Assembly (NCBI RefSeq): GCF_009299835.1
Contig: NZ_VKCZ01000008.1
Location: 248,001-312,000 of the forward strand
DNA length: 64,000 bases
Reading direction: 5' to 3'
From: Microlunatus speluncae
GTDB taxonomy: Bacteria; Actinomycetota; Actinomycetes; Propionibacteriales; Propionibacteriaceae
Shown here: piece by piece, positions 1 to 7,981 of the stretch
Numbering within the stretch: the stretch's first letter is position 1
How the letters are laid out: each line of letters starts with the position of its first letter
Position numbers and translations under genes: made by a program
Notes under the pieces: generated by a model
Database searches by the model: none
What the model was told of the DNA's origin: nothing
Seen by the model: the letters and a program-made list of their open reading frames with translations, nothing else

Positions 1-320
1 TTGCCGTGACGATACTGCTGTTCGGCGAACCGGTCGAGGGTGAGGACCAGCCGGCGCGGCCGAAGCAGGAGCCGGAGCGTCGAGACCAGCCCGGCCACGC
101 CGACGATCACGCCGAGCACCCCGACCGGCAGGAAGGTGTCGAGCCGGCCGAACTCGATCCACTTGACCACAACGGGCCAGCCGAGCAAGACGCAGCCGAC
201 GAGGAGGCCGAGGGAGAGGAGCGCGTACAGCAGGAGCCGCCGTTTCCGGATCGGCACGACCGCCGCCTGCCCCTGAGCCAGCGCTTGGAACTGCTCGCCG
301 TACCCTCCCGCACCGAACAC
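1..320 (-). CDS. Membrane protein, C-terminal end cut by window edge
   Basis: The reverse strand reads open from a GTG at 320 to the window start (about 106 codons, no stop). A charged stretch (PIRKRRLL) leads into a strong hydrophobic helix (LLLYALLSLGLLVGCVLLGW, about residues 26-45). A short linker and a second hydrophobic segment (TFLPVGVLGVIVGVAGLVS) follow, then a basic region (LRPRRLVLTLDRF). This is the pattern of a small two-helix membrane protein with a cytoplasmic C-terminal part, as in many actinobacterial proteins of unknown function. A TAGTGT that could be a -10 element lies 7 nt before the GTG and there is no Shine-Dalgarno sequence, so the message may be leaderless. The other reading frames here give only arginine/serine-rich nonsense. 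Function unknown. Confidence 0.7.
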   Translation of the reverse strand, partial: MFGAGGYGEQFQALAQGQAAVVPIRKRRLLLYALLSLGLLVGCVLLGWPVVVKWIEFGRLDTFLPVGVLGVIVGVAGLVSTLRLLLRPRRLVLTLDRFAEQQYRHG

Positions 321-382
321 CCGCCAGACACTAGCGAATTGCGCGGGTCACCGGAGAGTTGCCCGTCCATCGCCCAGGAGAG

Positions 383-862
383 CTAGTCCGTCCCCGACAG
401 ACTGGCTGTGAAGGACACGCGTCGAGTCGGCTGGCTGCAGTCGAGGATGGCCAAGGTGGTGAGTTCAACACTGTCCCCCGAGCGGACCGAATGTCCGTCA
501 CTCGTTCGAGTGACATGCGGACGATACCGGTCTCCGTTGTACGCCGGTCTGTCTGACATCGCGCCGGCTCGAAGCGCACCCTCGAGCAGGCGAACGTGCA
601 GTCGTTGGAGTACGGCTGACGCTTCGATGGTCGAGACCTCGACCGTGCCGTCCTGGCCGAACAAGGCATCGCCGGTGGAGGTCGCCGTGATCGGGCCGGT
701 GACGGCCGCGATCTCAGTGATCATCGACTCCACTGCCGCCGATCGGTCGTCCGGCACCAGGAATTTCGGCAGCACAGTGAGGTGGAGGGGGACCGTGCCT
801 TGCTCGAACTGGTCCCCCGCGCTGATCGGCACCAGCGGAGCGATCACCACCAAGCTGAGCAT
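383..862 (-). CDS. 2'-5' RNA ligase / 2H phosphoesterase family protein
   Basis: 159 residues carrying the two H-x-T motifs that define the 2H phosphoesterase superfamily: HLT at residues 27-29 and HVT at 116-118 (within YRPHVTRT). The spacing suits two lobes that each donate one catalytic histidine. Members act on 2',3'-cyclic phosphates or 2'-5' linkages in RNA or nucleotides; the substrate cannot be read from sequence. The protein is slightly shorter than the usual 170-190 residues. It lies on the same strand as the membrane protein that starts at 320, with a 62 bp gap. The upstream neighbour points the other way, so its promoter must lie in 863-1000. Family assignment is firm, biological role unknown. 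Confidence 0.78.
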   Translation of the reverse strand: MLSLVVIAPLVPISAGDQFEQGTVPLHLTVLPKFLVPDDRSAAVESMITEIAAVTGPITATSTGDALFGQDGTVEVSTIEASAVLQRLHVRLLEGALRAGAMSDRPAYNGDRYRPHVTRTSDGHSVRSGDSVELTTLAILDCSQPTRRVSFTASLSGTD

Positions 863-1003
863 CCCCGAAGGCTAACGGACCCGCTCATCGGCGCGCCGCG
901 TTCTAGGGTGCAGGGGTGGCTCTACCGCTGGAAGCAGTGGTCTTCGACGTGGCCGACGCGCACGATGTGGCCACAGGGGTTTCAGCGACGACGGGAGTCA
1001 CCG

Positions 1004-2479
1004 ATGAGCACCACCACCATCGAATCCGGAGGGCTTGCAGGAATCGAGCGCTGGCTGGACGAGCAGTTCGCCCGCATGGTCGCCGCAGCTGACATTCCCG
1101 GCGCTGCGGTTGCGGTGCTGGCGGGTGACGAGGCACTCGAGCGGGCTGCCGGGGTGCTGAACCTGCGCACCGGGGTGGCCGCGACCACTGATTCCGTGTT
1201 CCAGATCGGTTCGATCACCAAGGTGTGGACCGCGACCCTGGTGATGCAGCTCGTTGACGACGGCCTGCTCGACCTGGATGCGCCGGTTCGCACCTACCTG
1301 CCGAACTTCCGCGCCGCCAGCGACGAGGCGAGCGCGGTCATCACGCCGCGGCACCTGCTCACCCACACCAGCGGCTTGGAAGGCGACTTCTTCGTCGAGG
1401 TCGGCCGGGGCGACGACGTGATCCAGCGGTACTGCGACGAGATCCTGCCCGACGTCCCGCAGCTCTTCCCGCCGGGCACCCTGTTCTCGTACTGCAACAC
1501 GGGCTTCATCATGCTCGGCCGGATCGTCGAAGTGCTCAGGAAGCAGCACTACAACGACGTCCTGCTCGAACGACTGGCCGAACCCCTCGGGCTGCGAGCG
1601 GTTTCACCGCGCGCCGACGACGCGATCCTGCACCGGGCGGCGGTCGGACATCTGCGCTCCGACGGGAAGTGGCTGCCGGCTCGTGCCTGGGCCGCCGGTT
1701 ACGCCGGCATGCCGGCGGGCTCGATGCTGGCGATGACGGCGGCCGACCTGCTGAGATTCGCCCAGAGCCACGTCGATGGCAGCACCACGACCCTTTCTGG
1801 AGCAGCGAGCCGGGCCATGAGGACGGCCCAGGTCGAAGTGCCCTCGCCCGACGGGTTGGAGGCACGCTGGGGGCTGGGCTGGGCAGTCGAGCACTGGCCG
1901 GGCGGCCTGGTGATCGGCCACGACGGCGGAACGATCGGGCAGAGCGCGTACCTCAGGCTCGCCCCTGAGCACGGCGTCGCCGTCGCCCTGCTCACCAACG
2001 GCGGCCGGCCGGACCGGCTGTTCCGAGCCTTGGCCGGACCCGTGTTCCACGAACTGGCCGGGATCGACCTCCCGCCACGCCCCGACCCACCTGAGCATCC
2101 GGAGTCGGTCGATCCGCACCGCTACGTCGGTCGGTACGAGAGCCGCACGAGGCTGATCGACATCGAGGCCGATCGGAACGGCGAGCTGTTTCAGGTGTTC
2201 CGTCTTCAGAACGAGCTGGCGGACATGCTGCAACGATCGGCCGCCGAGCGGAACCAGATCGTCCGGCTGAGCGGAGACACGTTCATGATCATCGGCCGGA
2301 ACTCGCACGACACGTTCAGCTTCGTCGGTGATGACGGAAGTGGCCGCGCGGCGTTCCTGCACAGCGGTGGCCGGGCCAGTCCGCGCGTGCAGGAACGCCA
2401 TTCCCACGCCGACCGCGAAGTCAGGCCCAGCCGCACGAACAGCCGTCGATGGTGCTCAGCCGACGAGCAGCCAAGTTGA
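1004..2479 (+). CDS. Serine hydrolase, beta-lactamase/class C-like
   Basis: 491 residues. I chose ATG 1004 because GGGAG sits 7 bp upstream and MSTTTIESGG begins a natural N-terminus; the frame is open further upstream but reads poorly. The class C/DD-peptidase motifs are visible: S-I-T-K at residues 70-73 (nucleophile and lysine), Y-C-N at 163-165, and GHDGG near residue 305 as the third motif. A C-terminal beta-rich domain (about 360-470, PHRYVGRYESRT) resembles that of secreted esterases and peptidases of this group. I see no signal peptide, so a cytoplasmic esterase or peptidase is likely. The last 30 or so residues, after FLHSGGRA, are arginine-rich and unlike the family. They coincide with a 13-bp inverted repeat and run right up to the convergent toxin gene, so the native 3' end may have been replaced. 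Confidence 0.85.
   Translation: MSTTTIESGGLAGIERWLDEQFARMVAAADIPGAAVAVLAGDEALERAAGVLNLRTGVAATTDSVFQIGSITKVWTATLVMQLVDDGLLDLDAPVRTYLPNFRAASDEASAVITPRHLLTHTSGLEGDFFVEVGRGDDVIQRYCDEILPDVPQLFPPGTLFSYCNTGFIMLGRIVEVLRKQHYNDVLLERLAEPLGLRAVSPRADDAILHRAAVGHLRSDGKWLPARAWAAGYAGMPAGSMLAMTAADLLRFAQSHVDGSTTTLSGAASRAMRTAQVEVPSPDGLEARWGLGWAVEHWPGGLVIGHDGGTIGQSAYLRLAPEHGVAVALLTNGGRPDRLFRALAGPVFHELAGIDLPPRPDPPEHPESVDPHRYVGRYESRTRLIDIEADRNGELFQVFRLQNELADMLQRSAAERNQIVRLSGDTFMIIGRNSHDTFSFVGDDGSGRAAFLHSGGRASPRVQERHSHADREVRPSRTNSRRWCSADEQPS
2350..2399. repeat. 13-bp perfect inverted repeat in the hydrolase tail
   Basis: GGCGTTCCTGCAC (2350-2362) and GTGCAGGAACGCC (2387-2399) are exact reverse complements, 24 nt apart. 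They lie inside the 3' end of the serine hydrolase reading frame. The structure could act as a terminator-like hairpin. It could also mark a junction where a piece of the hydrolase end was copied in inverted orientation, because the reverse strand here again reads AFLH. Confidence 0.6.
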
Positions 2480-3061
2480 TCACTCGTCGAACCTCGGACG
2501 CAGCAGGTGATAGACCTCCTGCATGCCGTAGCGATCTCTCAGGATCTCGAGAATGATCAACGGTGGCTCTGGCGGGTTCTTGCGACGGGTGGACATTTCC
2601 ATGATCGCGGTGAATCCCTGATCAGGATGAAACGCTACGGTGTTTCCGGCAAACTCTGCCGGAGTGAGGATCTCCACCTCCGCCGCCTCGAGACTCCTCG
2701 ACGCCGCGAACCCCGCCCGACGGTCGGTCGTGACGATGACCTCAGCGCCGCCGAAGATCGCGGCGTGCACCACATGACCGTCCCCGGGGTCCGACAGGTC
2801 GTAGCCGTAGTCAACTGATCTTGGCGCCTGAATCGTCGATCCAGGAAAACCTCGCTTCATCTGGCGCAATAGATGCGTTCGAGCCGGCGGATAGTCCGCC
2901 CTCCCACGGCGCTCGTTGAGACGTCGCAATACGTCACTGAGCTCGTCCAAGACACCCGAACTCCACAACGGGGTGTACGCCTCTTCCGCCGCGAGCTGAA
3001 GCAGGAAATCGCGCTGACGGCCCGGAACCAAGACGCAGGTGTCGAGGACAGCGCGAAGCAT
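2480..3061 (-). CDS. PIN-domain toxin of a type II toxin-antitoxin pair
   Basis: 193 residues. The N-terminus MLRAVLDTCVLVPG is the classic PIN-domain start, with Asp7 as first metal ligand. Further acidic residues follow in the DELSDVLRRL helix and in the DPGDGH segment before a beta strand ending VIVTTD, the usual PIN core. Length and order suggest the larger PIN_3-type family rather than the 130-residue VapC type. Such proteins are Mg2+-dependent ribonucleases; the RNA target is unknown. The gene lies 38 bp downstream of an HTH protein on the same strand (antitoxin first, toxin second) and its stop directly abuts the convergent hydrolase. The last 60 residues are a mixed tail without recognisable features. 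Confidence 0.82.
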   Translation of the reverse strand: MLRAVLDTCVLVPGRQRDFLLQLAAEEAYTPLWSSGVLDELSDVLRRLNERRGRADYPPARTHLLRQMKRGFPGSTIQAPRSVDYGYDLSDPGDGHVVHAAIFGGAEVIVTTDRRAGFAASRSLEAAEVEILTPAEFAGNTVAFHPDQGFTAIMEMSTRRKNPPEPPLIILEILRDRYGMQEVYHLLRPRFDE

Positions 3062-3099
3062 GAGCAGAGTCTGGCAGGAGCCACCCTCACTGGAGGCGG

Positions 3100-3600
3100 T
3101 TACCGCTCGCTGCGCACCTCGGCCAGGAGATCGTCGGCTTCGGCGGGGTCGACCTCGCCGTATTCCGCCGCAGTCTCGGCGATGAAGTTGCTCCGGCGAT
3201 CGTGCAGGTGATCGCGATAGCGCAGCACGTCACGGAGCCTGAGCTTGCGTCGCGTCGCCCCCGGCACGGTCGCAGGCAGTTCGTGATCATTGATCAGGCG
3301 CACCACTGTAGGCCGACTGACACCGAGGATCTCGGCTGCCTGTTGAGTGGTGATCTCCTGCTCGAGGGCAAGGATGCTGACCGACTGCCCACGGGTGAGC
3401 GCCTCGACCGCTTGGGTGAGGATGTCGTACAACGCCTTGGTGAGCTGGATCCGCTCATCGGCGTTGGCACCCGAGAGGTAATAGGTCGCCTCCGGCCCTG
3501 CGGTGATTCTGGGCTCGTGGCTGCGAAGCAGGCTCAGCACCTGCGCCAAGCCTTGGGCTTCATCCTGGGAGGAGGTAACGACCTGCGCTGTGTTGCTCAC
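3100..3600 (-). CDS. Helix-turn-helix (excisionase-like) antitoxin
   Basis: 166 residues from GTG 3600, chosen because AGGAGG lies 9 bp upstream; an earlier ATG at 3627 has no such site. The middle (about residues 80-120) holds a MerR/excisionase-type winged helix: TTQQAAEILGVSRPTVVRLI, then a wing (GATRRKLRLRDVLRY). The N-terminal part is a helical domain that may dimerise. The C-terminal acidic stretch (EYGEVDPAEADDLLAEV) probably binds the PIN toxin encoded immediately downstream. Antitoxins of this kind usually repress their own operon. Assignment rests on the fold of the HTH and on the pairing with the PIN gene. Confidence 0.78.
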   Translation of the reverse strand: MSNTAQVVTSSQDEAQGLAQVLSLLRSHEPRITAGPEATYYLSGANADERIQLTKALYDILTQAVEALTRGQSVSILALEQEITTQQAAEILGVSRPTVVRLINDHELPATVPGATRRKLRLRDVLRYRDHLHDRRSNFIAETAAEYGEVDPAEADDLLAEVRSER

Positions 3601-3713
3601 GATCCCAGGCCTCCTCGAGGCGGGCACGCCATTCGGCGACCCATTGACTTAGTTCAGTCTAGGTCAACCTAGGCCAGTTACGAAAGTTACGAAAGTCGAG
3701 AGGTCCGGGCGAG

Positions 3714-3879
3714 CTAGTTCACCTGTGCCGCGAGCTGACCGCAGGCGCCGTCGATCTCCCGACCGCGGGTGTCGCGTACGGTCACCGGCACGCCGCGCTT
3801 CTCCAGCCGCCGGACGAACTCTTCCTCGTCCTCGCGCCGGGAGGTCGTCCATTTCGAACCAGGGGTGGGATTCAAGGGG
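3714..3879 (-). pseudogene. Duplicated 3' end of rlmN
   Basis: These 166 bp repeat the end of the intact rlmN at 5887-6052 in the same orientation. The peptide is the RlmN C-terminus from [10 protein letters not shown] to AAQVN and a stop, and includes the ACGQL cysteine that carries the methyl group in RlmN enzymes. Outside the stop codon I count 8 mismatches. Seven are synonymous (Asn AAC/AAT, Ala GCA/GCG, Gly GGT/GGC twice, Thr ACC/ACG, Asp GAC/GAT, Arg CGC/CGG) and one is Thr/Ala. The stop is TAG here and TGA in the intact gene. Upstream of 3879 the match ends abruptly. The frame is open to 4112 but without RlmN sequence, so this is a fragment, not a working enzyme. Confidence 0.9.
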
Positions 3880-4013
3880 CACAACCAGACTAAAGGTGCA
3901 CCCTTGCCTGGAATTCGGTGCGGGCTCGAACGCGATCGACACGATCGACCCTCCTCGAGCCTCCAGGCAGCGATCCTCTGCCCGCCGTGGGCGCAGAGCT
4001 CTACACTTGAGCC
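3880..4013. other. Gap between rlmN fragment and toxin-antitoxin pair
   Basis: No gene is visible here. It holds the island-side junction of the rlmN repeat (after 3879) and must contain the promoter of the antitoxin gene that starts at 4014. TACACT at 4001-4006 is a possible -10 element just before GAGCC and the ATG; this would give a leaderless or very short leader message. Confidence 0.4.
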
Positions 4014-4265
4014 ATGACATCGAGGCTTGCGGAGTTCATCGAGGCGGGCTACACACTGACGCCGGACGAGCGACTTGAGGCCGCCCGGATGCTGCGACTG
4101 AGTGTCGATCACGACACCGACCGCGATCAGGCAGAGATCGATGCCGCCTGGGACGACGTGATCGACCGTCGCGTGGAGGAAATCGTCAGCGGAAGAACCG
4201 AGACCGTGGACGGCCGGGCGGGGCTTGCTCGGATCCGAGACGAACTCTCAGCGCGTCGCAGGTGA
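4014..4265 (+). CDS. Addiction-module antitoxin
   Basis: 83 residues, acidic and helical: [27 protein letters not shown], then [20 protein letters not shown] and a basic end. The pattern L-x-x-A-x-x-L-x-x-x-ER followed by W-x-x-x-I-x-R-R-x-x-E fits the short 'addiction module component' antitoxins that pair with RelE/ParE toxins. The C-terminal helix would neutralise the toxin. The stop TGA overlaps the GTG start of the toxin gene (GTGA), which implies translational coupling. It belongs to the 2 kb cargo between the two rlmN ends. Function rests on size, composition and pairing. Confidence 0.78.
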   Translation: MTSRLAEFIEAGYTLTPDERLEAARMLRLSVDHDTDRDQAEIDAAWDDVIDRRVEEIVSGRTETVDGRAGLARIRDELSARRR

Positions 4266-4579
4266 CGTTTCGCTGGCGCGAGCACGAGCAAGCTCACGCA
4301 GAGTTGCGCGAGGCGGCGCTGTACCTCGACGGGGTGCGCGAGGGGTGGGGTCAAAAGTTCGCCGATGCCGTCGAGGCCGCCGTTGAAAGCATCTTGGAAT
4401 CTCCACACAGTTGGGGCCTGCACGGCGGCAAGCGTCGAACCCCGCAGGTCCACTCGAGAGGCATCGCGGGCTTCCGGTACAGCATCAAGTACATCGTCCG
4501 AGGCGACGAGGTGGTCGTCATCGCGTACGCCCACGAGCGACGCCATCCCGACTATTGGGCTCAACGTCTGAGCGAGTGA
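4262..4579 (+). CDS. RelE/ParE-superfamily toxin
   Basis: 105 residues starting at GTG 4262, overlapping the antitoxin stop by 4 bp. The order of elements is that of ParE/RelE toxins: an N-terminal strand ([23 protein letters not shown]), a long helix with W-G-x-K-F-x-D-A-V-E-A, a turn with P-x-S-W-G, then the beta sheet ending in the typical GFRYSIKYIVRGDEVVVIAYAHERRHPDYW. The R/H-rich strand and the final H-x-x-R-x-P-x-Y-W box are the best family marker. ParE-type members poison gyrase and RelE-type members cleave mRNA on the ribosome; sequence alone does not decide. It should form a stable complex with the 83-residue partner. Confidence 0.83.
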   Translation: MTFRWREHEQAHAELREAALYLDGVREGWGQKFADAVEAAVESILESPHSWGLHGGKRRTPQVHSRGIAGFRYSIKYIVRGDEVVVIAYAHERRHPDYWAQRLSE

Positions 4580-4720
4580 TCCCGAGACGCCGGCCTAGGC
4601 AGATTGTCAGAGGCCTTCGAGGACCACCCGAAATCAGGGAGCTGTCCTATCGTTCGGTCATGGATGATCCAGTAGCCATCGCAGCGACTGGACTTCCGGC
4701 ACCCACGCTCCTGCCTGCTC

Positions 4721-5431
4721 ATGATCAACTCCGGCGACGGGTTGGATGCCCGTCCGTATGCAGGCCTCGTTGGCGGCCTGCACCTTCGACCCGTGCACGT
4801 CGCGCACAACGGTTCGATGCGAAATATCTCGCTCGAACTGACTCCCCTCGGCGCGCGGAAACTGCTGGGCGTTCCAGCCGCCGAACTGGCCGGACAGACT
4901 ATTGATCTTGACGCTGTCCTCGGAGATGTGGCCGCAGCCATCACCGAACGGCTGGCAATGGCGACTACCTGGGGAGCTTGTTGTGCAGTCCTGGACCAGG
5001 CGCTGGGTGCGCTGGCCACTCGCGCCTCCGATTGGCGTCTCGTGGACTACTGTGCCCAGCGCAACTGGCACCGCATCCTCGCGTCTGGCGGCAAAGTTCA
5101 GATCGGAGACCTTGCCGCAGAGTCGGGCTACAGCCATCGTAATCTGAGAGAGAAATTCGTCCGGGAGTACGGCATCTCGCCGAAGCAGGCCGCCAGAATC
5201 GTTCGGTTCGAGCGATCCAGTGAACTAGTCAAGAGCCTCGGACGAACGAATCGCCATACGACATCTCCGAGGCCCTCGCTGTCCGAGATCGCGGCCCGGA
5301 GTGGCTATTACGACCAAGCTCACATGACTCGTGACTGGCATGACCTGGCCGGTTGCGCACCGTCAGCATGGCTCCGCTCCGAAGACCTCCCTTTCGTACA
5401 AGACACCGATCGTGCCTTCGGCGCAAGCTGA
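4721..5431 (+). CDS. AraC-family regulator, probably 5'-truncated
   Basis: 236 residues. The C-terminal half holds the two AraC helix-turn-helix units: VQIGDLAAESGYSHRNLREK (about residues 127-146) and SLSEIAARSGYYDQAHMTRD (about 189-208). The N-terminal part (VGGLHLRPVHVAHNGS, LELTPLGARKLLGVPAAELAG) matches the sensor region of regulators often paired with VOC proteins, but the first 40-50 residues of that domain are missing. The frame upstream of ATG 4721 still encodes plausible sequence (RLDFRHPRSCLL) back to a TAG at 4673, and no ribosome site precedes the ATG. I infer a gene whose start has decayed or been lost. A VOC gene follows after 4 bp. Confidence 0.7.
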   Translation: MINSGDGLDARPYAGLVGGLHLRPVHVAHNGSMRNISLELTPLGARKLLGVPAAELAGQTIDLDAVLGDVAAAITERLAMATTWGACCAVLDQALGALATRASDWRLVDYCAQRNWHRILASGGKVQIGDLAAESGYSHRNLREKFVREYGISPKQAARIVRFERSSELVKSLGRTNRHTTSPRPSLSEIAARSGYYDQAHMTRDWHDLAGCAPSAWLRSEDLPFVQDTDRAFGAS

Positions 5432-5435
5432 CTGC

Positions 5436-5840
5436 ATGGAATCGACTACACAACCGAAACTGTGGCCCAGCCTCGGATACCGAGACGCCGTCTCAGCTGT
5501 CCTTTTCCTCAAGGAAGCGCTGGGGTTCGACGAGATCGCCAACCACCCTGGAGAGGCTCCCGGAGCGATCAATCAGGCAGTGCTGCGCTGGCACTCAGGC
5601 GCTATCGTTACGATCCACACCGCCGAACCGGACGTCGTCGGCTTCGATGACCTCGGGCCTCGGATTCCGATCGGAATCTACCTCCATACAGACGACCCGG
5701 ACGGATTGTACGAACGGGCAGTGAAGGCCGGAGCCGAGCCGGTCGGCGGGCCGCAGGCGTCGCCGCACGGGACCCGAGACGCAACTGTCGCCGATCCCGA
5801 AGGCTGCCTCTGGAGCTTCGGAAACTACCGGGGCGATTGA
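5436..5840 (+). CDS. VOC (glyoxalase/bleomycin-resistance-like) protein
   Basis: 134 residues from ATG 5436. The two beta-alpha-beta-beta-beta modules of the vicinal oxygen chelate fold can be followed: LWPSLGYRDAVSAVLFLKEALGFDE ... AVLRWHSGAIVTIH, then GIYLHTDDPDGLYERAVKAGAEPVGGPQ ... TRDATVADPEGCLWSFGNY. The closing D-P-E-G-x-x-W-S-F-G is characteristic of this group. Metal-binding residues are not fully conserved, so a binding or sequestration role is as likely as catalysis. It sits 4 bp after the AraC regulator gene, a frequent pairing in actinobacteria, and is the last cargo gene before the intact rlmN, with which it converges. Confidence 0.8.
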   Translation: MESTTQPKLWPSLGYRDAVSAVLFLKEALGFDEIANHPGEAPGAINQAVLRWHSGAIVTIHTAEPDVVGFDDLGPRIPIGIYLHTDDPDGLYERAVKAGAEPVGGPQASPHGTRDATVADPEGCLWSFGNYRGD

Positions 5841-5886
5841 TCAAGCGGGGATGCCGTGCGGTCGACGGTGCAGCCGCGGCGCGGCA

Positions 5887-7026
5887 TCAATTCACCTGCG
5901 CCGCGAGCTGGCCGCAGGCGCCGTCGATCTCCCGGCCGCGCGTATCCCGTACGGTCACCGGCACGCCGCGCTTCTCCAGCCGCCGGACGAACTCTTCCTC
6001 GTCCTCGCGCCGGGAGGCCGTCCATTTCGAACCAGGGGTGGGATTCAAGGGGATCAGGTTGACGTGGACCCAGCCCCAGTTGCCGCGGCGGAGCACCTTG
6101 GCCAGCAGGTCGGCGCGGTGGGCTTGATCATTGATGTCCTTGATCAAGATGTATTCGATCGACACCCGGCGCTTGGTGATCTTGGCGTACTCGTAGGCCG
6201 CGTCGACGACCTCGTCCACGTTCCAACGGGTGTTCACCGGGACCAGTTCGTCGCGCAACTCGTCGTCCGGTGCGTGCAGGGACAGGGCCAGCGTGACCGG
6301 CAGGCCTTCGGTGGCCAGCTGCTGGATCCGCGGCACCAGGCCGACGGTGGAGACGGTGATGCCGCGGGCACTCATGCCCAGCCCGTCCGGCGCGGGAGTG
6401 ATCAACTGCCGGACGGCGCCGATCACCGCCTTGTAGTTGGCCATCGGCTCGCCCATGCCCATGAAGACCACGTTGGAGACCCGGCCCGGGCCGCCGGCGA
6501 TCTCGCCGCGGTCCAGCCGGCGGGCGCCGTCGATGACCTGCTCGACGATCTCGGCCGTGCTCATGTTGCGCTGCAGCCCGCCCTGGCCGGTGGCGCAGAA
6601 CGGGCAGGCCATGCCGCAGCCGGCCTGGCTGGACACACACATGGTGACCCGCTCCGGGTAACGCATCAGGACGCTCTCCACGGTCGCACCGTCGTGCAGC
6701 CGCCACAGGTTCTTGACCGTCGTGCCGTCGTCGCAGGTCAGCTCGTGCACGCTGGTCAGCAACCGGGGCATGAACGTCGCGGCCAGCTCGTCCCGGACGC
6801 CGCCGGGCAGATCGGTCCACTCCGCCGGATCGGTACGTAGCCCGGCGAAGTAGTGCGCCGACAGCTGGCGGGCCCGGAACGCACGGTGGCCGGCCGCCTC
6901 GACCGCCTCCCGCCGTTCGACCGCGGTGAGATCGGCCCAGTGCCGCGGCGGTTTGCCCCGGCGCGGTGCGGTGAAGACGAGCGGCAACGACCGGTCGCTC
7001 GGCGCGCTCTCCCCCGCTGATTCCAT
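5887..7026 (-). CDS. rlmN: 23S rRNA A2503 / tRNA A37 C2-methyltransferase RlmN
   Basis: 379 residues from ATG 7026 ([10 protein letters not shown]). Radical-SAM enzyme that methylates C2 of A2503 in 23S rRNA and of A37 in some tRNAs. The cluster motif C-GMA-C-PF-C is at Cys137, Cys141 and Cys144. Cys130 and Cys371 (in ACGQL) correspond to the two other conserved cysteines, the second being the one that is methylated during the reaction. GMGEPMANY and [10 protein letters not shown] are further family signatures. The N-terminal 55 residues contain the accessory HTH-like domain. Its last 166 bp occur again at 3714-3879, so the 3' end marks the border of a 2 kb insert. The BtrH-like gene upstream ends only 10 bp before the ATG. 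Confidence 0.95.
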   Translation of the reverse strand: MESAGESAPSDRSLPLVFTAPRRGKPPRHWADLTAVERREAVEAAGHRAFRARQLSAHYFAGLRTDPAEWTDLPGGVRDELAATFMPRLLTSVHELTCDDGTTVKNLWRLHDGATVESVLMRYPERVTMCVSSQAGCGMACPFCATGQGGLQRNMSTAEIVEQVIDGARRLDRGEIAGGPGRVSNVVFMGMGEPMANYKAVIGAVRQLITPAPDGLGMSARGITVSTVGLVPRIQQLATEGLPVTLALSLHAPDDELRDELVPVNTRWNVDEVVDAAYEYAKITKRRVSIEYILIKDINDQAHRADLLAKVLRRGNWGWVHVNLIPLNPTPGSKWTASRREDEEEFVRRLEKRGVPVTVRDTRGREIDGACGQLAAQVN

Positions 7027-7036
7027 GCCGGTCAGG

Positions 7037-7981
7037 CTACCCGGCGGCCACCGCCGCGGCCGAATCCGCGAGCACCGCGCGGAGCCGGTCGTAGGTCGGG
7101 GCCAGGTCCCGCAGCCCGCGAACGACGGTGGCGTCGTCGCGCTGCACCACCGGATACTGCAGTGCACCGACCCGCCGGGCCTGATCGCGCACCACCCGGG
7201 ACGCCTCGTCGAGCCCGATCCGGGCCAGGCAGGTCGCGGCGTCGTCCAGCCGGCGCGCGCCGACCCGGACCGCGAAGTAGCCCAGATGGCCACGCAGGCC
7301 CTCGTCCGGTCCGGCGGCCCAGAGCTCGGCCAGCGCCTCGGCGGCGGCGCCGTTGCCGATGGTCCCCGGCGGAACGTCGCGGGCCGGGTCGAGCTCCAAC
7401 CAGGCGGTCGCGGCCGGCATCCCGGCCCGCAGCGCCTCCAGCTCGGTCACCGCCGCCACCCGCCGGAATTCCGACCGCAGCGTGAACGGCTCGCCGTACG
7501 CCACCGTCTCGGCCTGCCAGGCCTTCAGAAAGGTGTCCACCGGCAGGGTGGCGTACGGATGTCCGTGCGGATCGTGCATGATCACGAAGTCCGGTCCGAC
7601 CTCGAGCACGACGACGAAGTGATCGGCTTCGATCGGCCCGGTCATCCCCGGCTGGTGCGCGAAGTAGCCCATCTCCAGCGGTCCGACCCAGACCGGCCCG
7701 TCAGCGAGCGCCGCCTGAAGCCGGGCCAGCGCCTGCTCGGCATCCCCGCCGCAGCTGACCCTCGAGGTCCAGCCGAGCGCCGACAGCAGGTTGTCGAAGC
7801 CGAGGCTCGGATCCCAGCCGTACGGGTCGAAGAACGGCAGCGTGCCACCGATCAGCTGCATCCCGAACGGTCCGCCGGACAGGGTTTCGATCACCGCGGT
7901 GGACGGGGCGTGCTCGCCCATGATCATGGCGAACGAGTTGGCATAGCAGTAGGGGCCGGAGCCGACATAGGGCGTGATCAT
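7037..7981 (-). CDS. BtrH N-terminal / C39-like cysteine-peptidase-fold protein
   Basis: 314 residues. The start [21 protein letters not shown] has the Cys12 in a Y-C-x-A-N-S setting, like the N-terminal domain of butirosin protein BtrH and C39-type papain-fold proteins. [22 protein letters not shown] segment (about residues 120-140) would supply the His and Asp, with a following DTFLKAW. The C-terminal 130 residues are helical with no clear match. BtrH is an acyltransferase that moves an acyl group from carrier protein to an aminoglycoside; C39-like relatives can also be peptidases. I cannot tell which applies. The start codon overlaps the stop of the MerR gene by 1 bp (TGATG), so the two are co-translated, and it runs on towards rlmN. 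Confidence 0.68.
   Translation of the reverse strand: MITPYVGSGPYCYANSFAMIMGEHAPSTAVIETLSGGPFGMQLIGGTLPFFDPYGWDPSLGFDNLLSALGWTSRVSCGGDAEQALARLQAALADGPVWVGPLEMGYFAHQPGMTGPIEADHFVVVLEVGPDFVIMHDPHGHPYATLPVDTFLKAWQAETVAYGEPFTLRSEFRRVAAVTELEALRAGMPAATAWLELDPARDVPPGTIGNGAAAEALAELWAAGPDEGLRGHLGYFAVRVGARRLDDAATCLARIGLDEASRVVRDQARRVGALQYPVVQRDDATVVRGLRDLAPTYDRLRAVLADSAAAVAAG

Noticed and set aside
107..370. 87-codon reverse ORF at the window start
   Set aside because: Ser/Arg/Cys-rich. The alternative frame (1-320) gives a proper two-helix membrane protein.
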